A stretch of DNA of 64,000 nucleotides from Sulfitobacter sp. OXR-159 (GCF_034377145.1 NZ_CP139707.1:567001-631000), one strand, 5' to 3'; positions 42,013 through 51,613 are shown, counted from the stretch's first letter. Numbers and translations are program-made. Notes: generated from the sequence alone by a model not told the origin.

Positions 42013-43134
42013 TCACGCCGGCTTGGGTTCCAGCGTGCCCACGGTCACGTCGAGGGTCTGCTCAGACCCTTTGCGCAGCACGACAACCTCTGCCGCCGTC
42101 TCAGGCGTGGTGGTTGCCACCGCGCGGGTCAGGTCGCGCAGGTCGTCCACCTCTGTGTCGCCGAAGGACAGGATGATATCACCCTTCTTAAGGCCCGCTT
42201 TGGCGGCGGGGCTGTCCTCGGAAACCGCTTCGATCACCGCGCCGCGCGGCTCGTCGTAGCCCAGCACATTGGCAACCTCGGGGGTCATCTGCCGGATTTG
42301 CACACCCAGCCAGCCACGCTCGACCAAGCCGTCATCGGCCAGATCGGCCACGATGGTCTGCACGAGGTCAGAAGGCACCGAGAAGCCGATCCCGACAGAG
42401 CCGCCACCCGGCGACAGGATCGCGGTGTTCACGCCCACGACCTCGCCATCGTTGTTAAACAGCGGCCCACCAGAGTTGCCACGGTTGATCGCCGCGTCGG
42501 TCTGGATGAAATCATCGAACGGCCCGGCCTGAATGTCACGCGACAGGGCCGAAATGATGCCCGAAGTCACGGTGCCGCCAAGGCCAAAGGGGTTGCCCAC
42601 AGCGACGACTTCATCGCCGACGCGCAGGGTTTTGGAAGTGCCAAAGTCCACCTTGGGCAGATCCACATCCGCTTTGACTTTGAGCAGGGCGATGTCGGTC
42701 ATCGCGTCGCTGCCCACGACTTCGGCGTCAAAGCTACGGCCATCGGCGAGCTTCACGGTCACCGTCTCTGCACCCGCGACGACGTGGTGGTTGGTCACGA
42801 TCTGACCGTCTTCGGAGATGATGAAACCTGACCCCAGACCTTGGCGCGGGGTCGCCTCGGCGCCGGGTTGGTCGGGCAGCATATGTTCAAACCGGCGGCG
42901 CAGTTCTTCGGGCATGCCGGGGGGCAGTTGCTGCTGGATCTGCGCGCTTTGCTGTTTCGCGGTCACTTCGATAAAGACCACGGCGGGAGAGACGGCCTCG
43001 ACCAAGTCGGCATAGCCACCAGCCGGGACGGCCAGCGCGGCTGTGGGCGCAAGCGCCAGCATCGGGGTCGCGGCGACGGCGGCGCTCAGCGCAAGGGCGG
43101 CGGCGCGGGGGGCCTTGGAAAGGGTCTGGTTCAT
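42013..43134 (-). CDS. DegS/DegQ-like periplasmic serine protease, one PDZ domain
   Basis: The 373-residue protein starts at 43134 with AAGGAGC upstream. A signal peptide or anchor (LALSAAVAATPMLALAPTAA) precedes a trypsin-like domain with the triad in TNHHVV (His), DAMTDIALLKV (Asp) and GNSGGPLF (Ser). One PDZ domain follows (about 270-360: GWLGVQIRQMTPEVANVLG, later SPAAKAGLKKGDIILSFG). DegP and DegQ have two PDZ domains; one is the DegS arrangement. It is divergent from an OmpR/kinase pair, which suggests envelope-stress control. Confidence 0.9.
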   Translation of the reverse strand: MNQTLSKAPRAAALALSAAVAATPMLALAPTAALAVPAGGYADLVEAVSPAVVFIEVTAKQQSAQIQQQLPPGMPEELRRRFEHMLPDQPGAEATPRQGLGSGFIISEDGQIVTNHHVVAGAETVTVKLADGRSFDAEVVGSDAMTDIALLKVKADVDLPKVDFGTSKTLRVGDEVVAVGNPFGLGGTVTSGIISALSRDIQAGPFDDFIQTDAAINRGNSGGPLFNNDGEVVGVNTAILSPGGGSVGIGFSVPSDLVQTIVADLADDGLVERGWLGVQIRQMTPEVANVLGYDEPRGAVIEAVSEDSPAAKAGLKKGDIILSFGDTEVDDLRDLTRAVATTTPETAAEVVVLRKGSEQTLDVTVGTLEPKPA

Positions 43135-43214
43135 GAGATGCTCCTTGCTGTGCATTCGGTGTTTCTGGACCCCTATTTGGGGCGCAGGTTTTACAGCCCC
43201 GTCGCAGGGGCTAT

Positions 43215-43224
43215 ACAAATTTGT
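43215..43224. promoter_or_regulatory. ACAAATTTGT palindrome between protease and OmpR genes
   Basis: A perfect 10-bp palindrome lies in the 162-bp divergent promoter region, 72 bp before the OmpR-type gene and about 80 bp before the protease start. An AGCCCC/GGGGCT inverted repeat abuts it. It is a candidate operator for the adjacent regulator. Confidence 0.35.
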
Positions 43225-43296
43225 GAGAATGCAGGCCGCAGGATGCGTGGGCCGCGGATTTGCCCTAAACCTTTGGTGATCCTACATGAGACTGCG

Positions 43297-43968
43297 ATGA
43301 AACTGCTTGTTGTCGAAGACGATACCACCACCAGCACCTATATCGCGCGCGGCCTGCGCGAAGAGGGGCATGCGGTGGATGTGGTGGCCGATGGCCGCGA
43401 CGGGTTGGTGCAGGCCACCACCGGGCAATATGACGTGCTGATCCTTGACCGGATGCTGCCTGAGTTGGACGGGCTGACGCTGCTGAAAACCCTGCGCGGG
43501 GCGGGCAATGCCACGCCGGTGTTGTTGCTCACGGCGATGGGCGCGGTGGAGGATCGGATCGACGGGCTGAACGCCGGGGCGGATGATTATCTAGTCAAGC
43601 CCTTTGCCTTTGGTGAGCTGTCGGCGCGGGTGAATGCGCTAGCGCGTCGCCCGCAGGCGATGGAGCAGGAAACGACCCTCCGCGCTGGCGACCTGACGAT
43701 GGACCTGATCAGCCGCCGGGTCACGCGCGCAGGCCAAGAGATCGACCTGCTACCGCGTGAATTTGCTTTACTAGAGCATCTGCTGCGCCGGAAAGGCCGG
43801 GTGCAAACGCGAACCATGCTGCTTGAGGCGGTCTGGGACATTTCCTTTGACCCGATGACCAATGTGGTGGAGACCCACATCAGCCGCCTGCGGGCCAAGG
43901 TCGACCGACCCTTTGACAGCGAGTTAATCCAGACCGTGCGCGGCGCGGGCTATAGGATCGACACATGA
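43297..43968 (+). CDS. OmpR-family response regulator
   Basis: The 223-residue regulator starts MKLLVVEDDTTTSTYIARGL at 43297; the long upstream frame is antisense to the protease and is not used. The phosphoacceptor Asp is in VLILDRMLPELDG, the conserved Lys in DYLVKPFAFGEL. The winged helix ends REFALLEHLLRRKGRVQTRT, later VETHISRLRAKVDR. Its stop overlaps the kinase start by ATGA. The pairing with a divergent Deg protease resembles CpxR- or TctD-like envelope systems. Confidence 0.93.
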   Translation: MKLLVVEDDTTTSTYIARGLREEGHAVDVVADGRDGLVQATTGQYDVLILDRMLPELDGLTLLKTLRGAGNATPVLLLTAMGAVEDRIDGLNAGADDYLVKPFAFGELSARVNALARRPQAMEQETTLRAGDLTMDLISRRVTRAGQEIDLLPREFALLEHLLRRKGRVQTRTMLLEAVWDISFDPMTNVVETHISRLRAKVDRPFDSELIQTVRGAGYRIDT

Positions 43969-45314
43969 AGGCGCGGCTGGCGGGGTTGTGGCGTTCCATG
44001 CCGCTGCGGTTGGCGCTTTTGCTGGTGCTGCTCTTTACCATCGTTAGCCTGCTTAGCCTTGCGGCCAGCTATGCCGTTACCCAGCGATCGTTCGAACAGG
44101 CGATCCGGGCCGATCTGGCGCAAGACATGGCAGGCTTCCGCGCCGCCCCGGGCGCCTCGGCATTGGCGCGGCTGGTCGAGGCGGAATCGCGCGAGACTGA
44201 TCCCAACCGGCTGATCCTAAGCTACATCGGCCCTAATGGTCGCATCTATGGCAACGGGGCCATCGCGCGGGATAACGAGGGCTATCACATCGTCTCAATC
44301 GGCGCGGCGCGGGCGCAGTATACCGGGGTTTACCTGACCCTGACCGACACGCTTTATGGCGGGCTTTTGACCATCGCGCGCAGCCGGGCCGAGATCACGG
44401 CCCTGCGTGAGGTTTTCGTCAACATTCTGTTGGTCAGCCTTCTGCCCACGGTGCTGATTGCGCTCTCGGGCGGGCTGATCCTTGCCCGACGCTCTAAACG
44501 TCATGTTGAGGTGATCCGCGCCACGCTGGACCGGCTCACTGCGGGCGATCTGGCAGCAAGGGTATCGCCCGGGCCGCGCTGGTCGGATGACCTGCTGCGC
44601 ATCGGAGAGGCGGTGAACCAGATGGCCCGGGCGCAGGAAACCTCCGTGGCGGCGCTGCGGCAGGTGTCACTGGATATCGCGCATGACCTGAAAACGCCGA
44701 TACAGCGTGTCTCGGTGCATCTGGACGATCTGGATCGGGCCGAGGCCACGGGCGAGGACCGCGCCGAGCCGCTGGCCCGCGCCCGCGCCGAGTTGGACGG
44801 TATCGCGGCCATTTTCCAATCCCTGCTGCAATTGGCGCAGGTAGAGCAGGGCGACGCCCGCGCCCATTTCGCCCCCGTCGATCTGGCCGCGCTTTGCCGC
44901 ACCATGATCGAGCTTTATGAGCCCGCAGCGGGGGAGCAGGGCAAACGCTTGCTCTGCGATCTGCCAGAGGCTCCGACCCATGTCACCGGCGACCGGGCGC
45001 TGTTGGGCCAACTGCTGGCCAATCTGATCGAGAACGCTCTGCGCCATTCCGGCGATGCCGAAGCGGTAGAGATATCGTTGAACCAGACGGCAGGACAGGT
45101 CGTGCTCACTTTAGCGGACAGCGGCCCCGGCATTCCGGCGGCGGACCGCGACAAAGTGCTGCAGCGGCTCTACCGGCTTGACCGCAGCCGGGGCACGCCG
45201 GGCCATGGGCTGGGGCTGGCGCTGGTCGATGGGGTGGCGAAACTGCATGGGGCAAGGCTGGAACTGATCGACAACGCGCCGGGGCTGCGCGTCGTGATAA
45301 CCTTCGACAGTTAG
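43965..45314 (+). CDS. HAMP sensor histidine kinase partner of the OmpR-type regulator
   Basis: The 449-residue kinase has a first membrane segment (LALLLVLLFTIVSLLSLA), a periplasmic domain of about 110 residues, a second segment (VNILLVSLLPTVLIALSG), HAMP (DRLTAGDLAARVSPG), the box SLDIAHDLKTPIQRVSVHLD, N box LIENALRHS, G1 DSGPGIPA and G2 TPGHGLGLALV. The 4-bp overlap with the regulator shows a cognate pair. The signal is probably an envelope state, by position next to the protease. Confidence 0.92.
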   Translation: MKARLAGLWRSMPLRLALLLVLLFTIVSLLSLAASYAVTQRSFEQAIRADLAQDMAGFRAAPGASALARLVEAESRETDPNRLILSYIGPNGRIYGNGAIARDNEGYHIVSIGAARAQYTGVYLTLTDTLYGGLLTIARSRAEITALREVFVNILLVSLLPTVLIALSGGLILARRSKRHVEVIRATLDRLTAGDLAARVSPGPRWSDDLLRIGEAVNQMARAQETSVAALRQVSLDIAHDLKTPIQRVSVHLDDLDRAEATGEDRAEPLARARAELDGIAAIFQSLLQLAQVEQGDARAHFAPVDLAALCRTMIELYEPAAGEQGKRLLCDLPEAPTHVTGDRALLGQLLANLIENALRHSGDAEAVEISLNQTAGQVVLTLADSGPGIPAADRDKVLQRLYRLDRSRGTPGHGLGLALVDGVAKLHGARLELIDNAPGLRVVITFDS

Positions 45315-45402
45315 CGCGCGCAAAGGACTGCGGCAATTTAGCCTGTGCCTCTCCCTCCCCCCGGTCCTATATAGGTCAGGAAACAACACGCGAGGGCTTC
45401 TC

Positions 45403-46851
45403 ATGCTCGACGGTTACACCGCCGAAATCCTAGCGCGGGTGCAGTTTGCATTCACGGTTTCGTTTCACATCATCTTCCCGGCTTTCTCGATCGGGTTGGC
45501 GAGTTTTCTGGCCGTGCTGAACGCGCTTTGGCTGTGGAAACGCGAAGAAACCTATCTGAAGCTCTTTAATTATTGGAAGAAAATCTTTGCCGTGGCCTTT
45601 GGCATGGGGGTCGTCTCGGGCATCGTCATGTCCTACCAGATCGGCACAAACTGGTCGGTGTTTTCCGACAAGGCAGGGCCGGTTGTCGGGCCGCTGATGG
45701 CCTATGAAGTCCTCTCGGCTTTCTTCCTCGAAGCCGGGTTCCTTGGCATCATGCTCTTTGGCCGCAAAAGGGTCGGCGACGGGCTGCATATGTTCGCCAC
45801 AGCGCTGGTGGCACTGGGCACGCTGGCCTCGGCGACATGGATCCTGTCGGTCAACAGCTGGATGCAGACCCCTGCGGGCTTTGGCATCAACGACGTGGGG
45901 CAATTCGTGCCCGAGGACTGGTGGGCGATCGTCTTTAACCCGTCATTCCCCTACCGTTTGGTGCATATGGTGCTGGCGGCCTATCTGACCACGGCGCTGG
46001 TCGTGGGCGGGGTTGGCGGGCTGCACCTGCTGCGTGATCACGCCGACCGGGCCGCGCGGCGGATGTTCTCTATGGCGATGTGGATGCTTCTGTTGGTCAC
46101 GCCGCTGCAAATTCTCGCGGGCGACATGCATGGCCTCAACACGCTGGAGCATCAGCCCGCCAAGGTCATGGCGATGGAGGGGCATTACGACAGCCATCCA
46201 GATGGCGCGCCGTTGATCCTTTTCGGCATCCCGAACCCTGAGGAAAAGCGCATTGATTACGCGGTCGAGATCCCCAAGCTCTCTTCACTGATCCTCAAGC
46301 ACGATCTGAACGCGCCGCTACCGGGGCTGGACACGATCCCGGATGAGGATGAGCCGCCCGTCGCGATTGTTTTCTGGTCTTTCCGCATCATGATCGCGCT
46401 TGGTTTTGCGATGTTGGGTCTGGGTCTTTGGGCCGCACTCGCGCGGCTGCGGGGGCGGCTTTACGATGCGCCGCTGTTGCACCGGTTGGCGCTGCTGATG
46501 GGGCCGACCGGCTTTGTCGCGGTGCTGGCGGGCTGGATCACGACCGAGGTCGGGCGGCAGCCCTTCACGGTTTACGGGCTGCTGCGGACCTCTGAAAGCC
46601 TTGCACCGATTGAGGCACCTGCCGTGGCGACCTCGCTGATCGCTTTCATCGTGGTGTACTTTTTCGTCTTCGGCGCGGGCACGTGGTATATCGTGGCGAT
46701 GATGCGCAAACCGGTTGTGGATCATGTGCTGGAAGACGAACGCGACGCGGCGCAGGATGACGCCGCGCAGGATGACGGGCCGATCCTTGCTGTCGGCGAA
46801 GAGGCGGCGGTCAAAGACAAAGCGGTCAAAAACAAGCGCGGGGATAGCTGA
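45403..46851 (+). CDS. cydA: Cytochrome bd-type (cyanide-insensitive) quinol oxidase subunit I
   Basis: The 482-residue protein has about nine helices. The heme-binding N-terminal segment has VQFAFTVSFHIIFPAFSIGL (heme b595/d axial His). The quinol region is short, as in CioA, and lacks the long Q-loop insert. The signature GWITTEVGRQPFTVYGLLRT is typical of the CIO group. The last 40 residues are a charged, repetitive DAAQDDAAQDDG and Lys-rich tail of no known role. It reduces oxygen with ubiquinol at low oxygen or in the presence of respiratory inhibitors. No CydDC assembly exporter is nearby. Confidence 0.93.
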   Translation: MLDGYTAEILARVQFAFTVSFHIIFPAFSIGLASFLAVLNALWLWKREETYLKLFNYWKKIFAVAFGMGVVSGIVMSYQIGTNWSVFSDKAGPVVGPLMAYEVLSAFFLEAGFLGIMLFGRKRVGDGLHMFATALVALGTLASATWILSVNSWMQTPAGFGINDVGQFVPEDWWAIVFNPSFPYRLVHMVLAAYLTTALVVGGVGGLHLLRDHADRAARRMFSMAMWMLLLVTPLQILAGDMHGLNTLEHQPAKVMAMEGHYDSHPDGAPLILFGIPNPEEKRIDYAVEIPKLSSLILKHDLNAPLPGLDTIPDEDEPPVAIVFWSFRIMIALGFAMLGLGLWAALARLRGRLYDAPLLHRLALLMGPTGFVAVLAGWITTEVGRQPFTVYGLLRTSESLAPIEAPAVATSLIAFIVVYFFVFGAGTWYIVAMMRKPVVDHVLEDERDAAQDDAAQDDGPILAVGEEAAVKDKAVKNKRGDS

Positions 46852-46852
46852 G

Positions 46853-47860
46853 ATGTTTGGACTGGAACTTTCGTTCATCTGGGCCGGGATCATCGCCGGT
46901 GCCGTGCTGATATATGTCGTCCTCGACGGGTTCGATTTGGGGGTTGGGCTGCTCTTTCCGATGACCAAGGACGAGGGCGAGCGCAACGTGATGATGAACT
47001 CGGTCGCCCCCATCTGGGACGGCAACGAGACATGGCTGGTGCTGGGCGGCGGTGGGCTTTTTGCGGTGTTTCCATTGGCCTATGCGGTTGTCATGCCTGC
47101 GCTCTACATGCCGATCATCCTGATGCTGCTGGGGCTGATCTTTCGCGGCGTGGCGTTCGAGTACCGTTGGCGCACCAAACGTTGGAAGCCCCTGTGGGAC
47201 ATGGCGTTTTTCGGCGGCTCGCTGGTGGCCTCCTTCTGTCAGGGCATCGCCCTTGGCGCGCTGGTGCAGGGGATCGAGATCGAAGGCCGCGCCTATGCGG
47301 GCGGCTGGTGGGATTGGCTCACGCCTTTCTCGATCCTGACCGGGGTGGCGGTGACCGTGGGCTATGCGCTGCTGGGGGCGACATGGCTCAACATGAAGCT
47401 TGAGGGCCGCATTCAGGCCCACATGCGCCGCCTTGCTTGGCCGCTGGCGGTGGCGACTTTGGTCTTCATGGGGATGGTCAGCCTTTGGACGCCGTTCACC
47501 GATGCCGTCTATTTCGAGCGGTGGTTCGCGTGGCCCACGGCGCTGTTCAGCGGCTTGGTGCCGCTTTTGGTGGCGCTTGCGGCCTTTGGGATGCTGCGCG
47601 GCTTGCAACGCAAGGCGGACATTCAGCCGTTCCTCTGTGCGCAGGCGCTGTTCGTGTTGGGCTTCATCGGCATCGGGATCAGCTTTTACCCGCATATGGT
47701 GCCGCCAAGCCTGACCATCGCCGATGCCGCCGCCCCCGATGAAAGCCTGATGTTCGCGCTGGTCGGCACGCTGGTGCTGCTGCCGCTGATCCTCAGCTAC
47801 ACGGCCTATGCCTATTGGGTGTTCCGCGGCAAGATCGACCCCGAGGAGGGCTATCACTGA
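46853..47860 (+). CDS. cydB: Cytochrome bd-type quinol oxidase subunit II
   Basis: The 335-residue protein starts MFGLELSFIWAGIIAGAVLI one base after the subunit I stop. The signature VLDGFDLGVGLLFP is followed by APIWDGNETWLVLGGGGLFA, the conserved WDGNETW block of CydB/CioB, and MLLGLIFRGVAFEYR. It forms the structural partner of subunit I and has about eight helices. The tail ends RGKIDPEEGYH and its stop overlaps the next small gene by 1 bp. Confidence 0.94.
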   Translation: MFGLELSFIWAGIIAGAVLIYVVLDGFDLGVGLLFPMTKDEGERNVMMNSVAPIWDGNETWLVLGGGGLFAVFPLAYAVVMPALYMPIILMLLGLIFRGVAFEYRWRTKRWKPLWDMAFFGGSLVASFCQGIALGALVQGIEIEGRAYAGGWWDWLTPFSILTGVAVTVGYALLGATWLNMKLEGRIQAHMRRLAWPLAVATLVFMGMVSLWTPFTDAVYFERWFAWPTALFSGLVPLLVALAAFGMLRGLQRKADIQPFLCAQALFVLGFIGIGISFYPHMVPPSLTIADAAAPDESLMFALVGTLVLLPLILSYTAYAYWVFRGKIDPEEGYH

Positions 47861-47970
47861 TGGGAAAATGGCTGAAACGCAGCGGCTGGTTCGTGGCGCT
47901 TTGGCTGGCCAGCGTCGCCCTGTTGGCGGTGGTGGCCTATGGCATCCGGCTGGTGATCATGCCCGGCTGA
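47860..47970 (+). CDS. 36-aa bd-oxidase accessory peptide (DUF2474/CydX-like)
   Basis: ATG at 47860 overlaps the last base of the subunit II stop, with AGGAGGG about 10 nt upstream. The product is MGKWLKRSGWFVALWLASVA, then one hydrophobic stretch, ending VIMPG. One transmembrane helix with a basic amino end and Trp near the start matches the DUF2474 peptides encoded after cioAB. In E. coli CydX stabilises the oxidase; the same is inferred here. Confidence 0.85.
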   Translation: MGKWLKRSGWFVALWLASVALLAVVAYGIRLVIMPG

Positions 47971-48053
47971 CGCAGCGGCGCGCGCCTCGGGCCTTGCCAA
48001 GTGCGGCGGCATCTGGCCTCTTCAAGCCCAAAGCAGCACGAAAGGACAGCCCG

Positions 48054-49019
48054 ATGCGCGCCATGCAAGTCACCACCTATGACGAACCGCTCACCCTGCA
48101 AGAGCTTGAGATGCCGATGCCGGGGCAGGGCGAGGTGCTGATCCAAGTCGATACCTGCGGGCTGAATTTTGGCGATTTGCTGATCATCAAGGGCACCTAT
48201 CAGGAAAAGCCGCCGCTGCCGTTTACCTTGGGGATGGAGATGGCGGGCACGATCACCGCTTTGGGCGAAGGGGTCGATGGCCTGAAAGTTGGTCAGCGCG
48301 TGGCAGCCTATACCGGGTTTAACGGGTTGGCCGAATATGCCGCCATTCCCGCCGCGGTCTGCGTGCCGATCCCCGAAGCGATGACCGCCGTGGATGCAGC
48401 AGCTTTCCTCATCGCTTACGGCACCAGCCATGTCGCGTTGGACTATAAGGCGCGGTTGCAACCGGGTGAGCGGCTGTTGGTCTTGGGTGCCTCGGGCGGC
48501 ATCGGGCTGACGGCGGTGGAACTGGGCAAGCTGATGGGGGCCGAGGTGATCGCGGTGGCCCGCGGCGCTGATAAACTCGCCGTCTGCAAAGAGGCGGGTG
48601 CCGATCACCTGATCAACTCCGAGACCGACGACATCCGCGCCATCGTCAAGGAATTGGGCGGGGCCGATGTGGTCTATGACCCGGTGGGCGGCGATCAGTT
48701 CAAGGCTGCCATGCGCGCCTGCAACCCCGAAGCGCGGCTGATCCCCTTGGGCTTTGCCAGCGGCGAGGTGCCGCAGATCCCGGCGAATATCCTGCTGGTC
48801 AAGAACCTGAGCGTGTTGGGCTTTTACTGGGGCGGCTATGCCAAGATTAAACCCTCGGTGCTGACCGATAGTTTCGCCGAGCTGATCAAATGGTATGTCG
48901 CGGGCAAGCTGAAACCCCATGTCAGCAACGTCATGCCGCTGGTGCAGGCGAATGAGGCGCTGGCCCTCCTGCGCGAACGCAAAGCGACGGGCAAGGTGGT
49001 GGTGGAGGTGGCGCGCTAG
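48054..49019 (+). CDS. NADPH:quinone oxidoreductase-type MDR protein
   Basis: The 321-residue medium-chain reductase has a GroES-like domain (MQVTTYDEPLTLQELEMPMP, later NFGDLLIIKGTYQ and LGMEMAGTITALGEGVDG) and a Rossmann domain (LLVLGASGGIGLTAVELGK). No zinc-binding Cys/His set is present, as in QOR/zeta-crystallin enzymes. AAGGA lies 7 nt before ATG 48054; a Met three codons later is possible. It ends in a TAG shared with the convergent DMT gene, so the two stops overlap by 3 bp. Confidence 0.9.
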   Translation: MRAMQVTTYDEPLTLQELEMPMPGQGEVLIQVDTCGLNFGDLLIIKGTYQEKPPLPFTLGMEMAGTITALGEGVDGLKVGQRVAAYTGFNGLAEYAAIPAAVCVPIPEAMTAVDAAAFLIAYGTSHVALDYKARLQPGERLLVLGASGGIGLTAVELGKLMGAEVIAVARGADKLAVCKEAGADHLINSETDDIRAIVKELGGADVVYDPVGGDQFKAAMRACNPEARLIPLGFASGEVPQIPANILLVKNLSVLGFYWGGYAKIKPSVLTDSFAELIKWYVAGKLKPHVSNVMPLVQANEALALLRERKATGKVVVEVAR

Positions 49020-49996
49020 GCCCGCCGCCCGCCCTGCAAACGTGTCACGCGCAGCGCCTTTTGGCGCTCGCGTAGATAAACGAACAGGCCCGAGGCGAGG
49101 ATCAGCGCGATCCCGACCCAGACCTCCCAAACCGGCAGATCACCGAAGATCACGAAGCCCCAGAAAACCGCCAGCGGCAGCCCGATATATTCAAACGGGG
49201 CCACGGTGGCGGCGTCGCCCAGCCGGTAGGCTTGGCTCAGGCAGTAGCCGATCAGCGCGATGTTGAGGCCGATGCCAAGGAAGGTGAGGAAATCCTCCTG
49301 CGCTGGCCAGACCCACGCGCGCAGCAGGAATTGGAGTGACGCATTGCTGCCCTCATCCACAAACCGCCCGTCGCCCGCGACAAGGAAAAATCCCAGCGAT
49401 ACGGCAATAAAAGTAGCCTGAATATAGACCATCAAGGCCGAGGCTTTGGAGTTCACGCCGAGCTTGCGGGTCATCAACTGATTCAACGCATAGGTCAGCG
49501 CGGCAAGTACCGGCAGCAGCAAAACCCAGCGAGAAACGTCGAGCGTCGCCGTAGAAGCCCAAGGCCGCATCATGATCACCACGCCAACAAACCCCACGAT
49601 CACCGCGCCAAGGCGCAGCGGGCCGACTTGTTCACCCAAGACCGGGATCGACAGCAGCGTGATGAACAGGGGTGCGGCAAAGAACAGGGCCGTCGCTTCG
49701 GCCAACGGCAGGACCGAAAGCGCCAGAAAGAACGACATGTTCGAGATCACGATCAGCAGCCCGCGCAGCAGGTGCAGCCCCGGCTGCCGCGTCTTGAGCA
49801 GGTGAAACCCGCCTTCGAGTTTGACCAGCAACAGCCCCAACACGATCCCGATGGCCGAGCGGGTGAAAACGATCTGATGCAGCGGATAGCCGCCCGACAG
49901 GCGCTTGATCAGCATGTCATTGACCGAAATCGCGGCCACGCCAAGAAGGATCAGCCCGATCGCCAGACCAGCGCGGTTATGGGAAGTAGTTATCAT
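49016..49996 (-). CDS. EamA/DMT-family transporter
   Basis: The 326-residue protein has ten predicted helices in two homologous halves, as in EamA drug/metabolite exporters: AGLAIGLILLGVAAISVNDM at the start, SVLPLAEATALFFAAPLFIT in repeat one and YRLGDAATVAPFEYIGLPLA in repeat two. These are the usual conserved helices 4 and 9. It ends in a short basic tail. The substrate is unknown; in this group it is often an amino acid or a metabolite. Confidence 0.9.
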   Translation of the reverse strand: MITTSHNRAGLAIGLILLGVAAISVNDMLIKRLSGGYPLHQIVFTRSAIGIVLGLLLVKLEGGFHLLKTRQPGLHLLRGLLIVISNMSFFLALSVLPLAEATALFFAAPLFITLLSIPVLGEQVGPLRLGAVIVGFVGVVIMMRPWASTATLDVSRWVLLLPVLAALTYALNQLMTRKLGVNSKASALMVYIQATFIAVSLGFFLVAGDGRFVDEGSNASLQFLLRAWVWPAQEDFLTFLGIGLNIALIGYCLSQAYRLGDAATVAPFEYIGLPLAVFWGFVIFGDLPVWEVWVGIALILASGLFVYLRERQKALRVTRLQGGRRA

Positions 49997-50099
49997 GGCA
50001 AAGACCTACCAGCCCGGCGGGAAAGGTCCAGCGCTTTGACATTGGTTTGCGCAGAATTACCCGCTAGGCTGGGCGCATCGCTTTAAGGGAGAGCCAGCC

Positions 50100-50621
50100 A
50101 TGCAGATGTCCGACACCCGCCAGATCGCCGCCACCCCGGCCGAGGTCTATGCCGCATTGCTCGACCCGAAGATGCTGCAAACCTGCGTGCCCGGCGCGCA
50201 GGATGTGACTGGCTCGGTTGAAGAGGGGTATGACGCCACCGTCGTGCAAAAGGTCGGCCCGGTGAAGGCGACCTTTAAGGGGCACGTGACGCTCTCCGAT
50301 TTGGTGCCGAACGAAGCGCTGACCATCACGGGCGAGGGCAAGGGCGGTGCAGCCGGTTTCGCCAAGGGCGGCGCAGAAGTGCGGCTGGCCGAAAAGGACG
50401 GCGGCACCGAGCTCAGTTACGATGTTGAGGCCAAGGTCGGCGGCAAGCTGGCGCAGCTTGGCAGCCGGATCATCGACGGTTTCGCAAAAAAGATGGCGGA
50501 TCAGTTTTTCGACAATCTGCAATCTTCGCTCGAAGGTCCGACAGAAGAGACGGGCGAAAGCGCGGAAGCTGATGAAGACGCCCCCACCAAAAAGGGCTGG
50601 TTCGGCCGCGCCAAGACTTAA
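50100..50621 (+). CDS. CoxG-like SRPBCC-domain protein
   Basis: The 173-residue protein contains a 145-residue CoxG domain ([20 protein letters not shown], later LKTC-like [27 protein letters not shown] and [16 protein letters not shown]), then an acidic linker and a short basic tail (KKGWFGRA). CoxG proteins recruit CO-dehydrogenase-like enzymes to the membrane in some species and bind hydrophobic ligands. No cox/CODH genes are nearby. It may be a lipid- or quinone-binding protein. Confidence 0.87.
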   Translation: MQMSDTRQIAATPAEVYAALLDPKMLQTCVPGAQDVTGSVEEGYDATVVQKVGPVKATFKGHVTLSDLVPNEALTITGEGKGGAAGFAKGGAEVRLAEKDGGTELSYDVEAKVGGKLAQLGSRIIDGFAKKMADQFFDNLQSSLEGPTEETGESAEADEDAPTKKGWFGRAKT

Positions 50622-50683
50622 AGGCATCTGTTCACCCGGCCCAAAGCCAGTTAGGTTGCCCGCCTACCAAAGCGGAGACGACC

Positions 50684-51613
50684 ATGCCGACAATCGTGGA
50701 TATTCAGAACCTGCGTAAATCCTACGCGGGCGGTTTCGAGGCGCTTAAAGGGGTCAACCTACAGATCGAACAGGGCGAAATCCTTGCTCTCCTAGGCTCC
50801 AACGGGGCGGGCAAGACGACGCTGATCTCGACCATTTGCGGCATCACCACCGCGACCAGTGGCACAGTGACCGTTGGTGGCCATGACATTAAGGACGATT
50901 TCCGCGCTGCACGCACGATGATCGGGCTGGTCCCGCAAGAAATTAACCTTGAACCGTTTGAAAAGGTGCTGAACACCGTGCGCTTCTCGCGCGGGTTGTT
51001 TGGCCGTCCGGCGGATGAGGCGGTGCTGGAGAAAATCCTGCGTCAACTTTCGCTCTGGGACAAGAAAGACAGCCAGATCCGTGAGCTTTCGGGTGGGATG
51101 AAACGCCGCGTGCTGATCGCCAAAGCACTGTCGCATGACCCAAAGGTGCTGTTTCTGGACGAGCCTACCGCGGGCGTCGACGTGGAACTGCGCAAGGACA
51201 TGTGGGAGATCGTGGCGGGGCTGAAAGCCTCTGGCGTGACGATCATCCTGACCACCCATTACATCGAAGAGGCCGAGGCCATCGCGGACCGGATCGGCGT
51301 CATCGCCAAGGGCGAATTGCTGCTGGTCGAAGAGAAAGACGCGCTGATGGCGCGGATGGGCAAAAAGCAACTTGAAGTGCAGCTCACCGAGCCGATCACC
51401 GACGTGCCGCTGGCGCTGCAGTCGCCCGATGTGGAGTTGTCCGCCGATGGTCGGTCCCTGATCTATACCTATGACACCAACGCCGAGCGGACCGGCATCA
51501 CCAAGCTGCTCTCCAAAGTGGCCGAAAGCGGTCTGGTGCTGCAAGACGTGGCGACACGGCAAAGCAGTCTGGAAGATATCTTTGTCGATCTGCTCAAGGA
51601 GGATGCGGCATGA
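50684..51613 (+). CDS. ABC exporter ATP-binding protein
   Basis: The 309-residue ATPase of the drug/polysaccharide exporter type has Walker [14 protein letters not shown]-loop [14 protein letters not shown], signature [15 protein letters not shown], Walker [13 protein letters not shown] and switch His in [13 protein letters not shown]-terminal domain of about 80 residues ([16 protein letters not shown] and following) is typical of ABC-2 transporters such as NodI/YadG. It overlaps its permease by ATGA. Confidence 0.93.
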   Translation: MPTIVDIQNLRKSYAGGFEALKGVNLQIEQGEILALLGSNGAGKTTLISTICGITTATSGTVTVGGHDIKDDFRAARTMIGLVPQEINLEPFEKVLNTVRFSRGLFGRPADEAVLEKILRQLSLWDKKDSQIRELSGGMKRRVLIAKALSHDPKVLFLDEPTAGVDVELRKDMWEIVAGLKASGVTIILTTHYIEEAEAIADRIGVIAKGELLLVEEKDALMARMGKKQLEVQLTEPITDVPLALQSPDVELSADGRSLIYTYDTNAERTGITKLLSKVAESGLVLQDVATRQSSLEDIFVDLLKEDAA

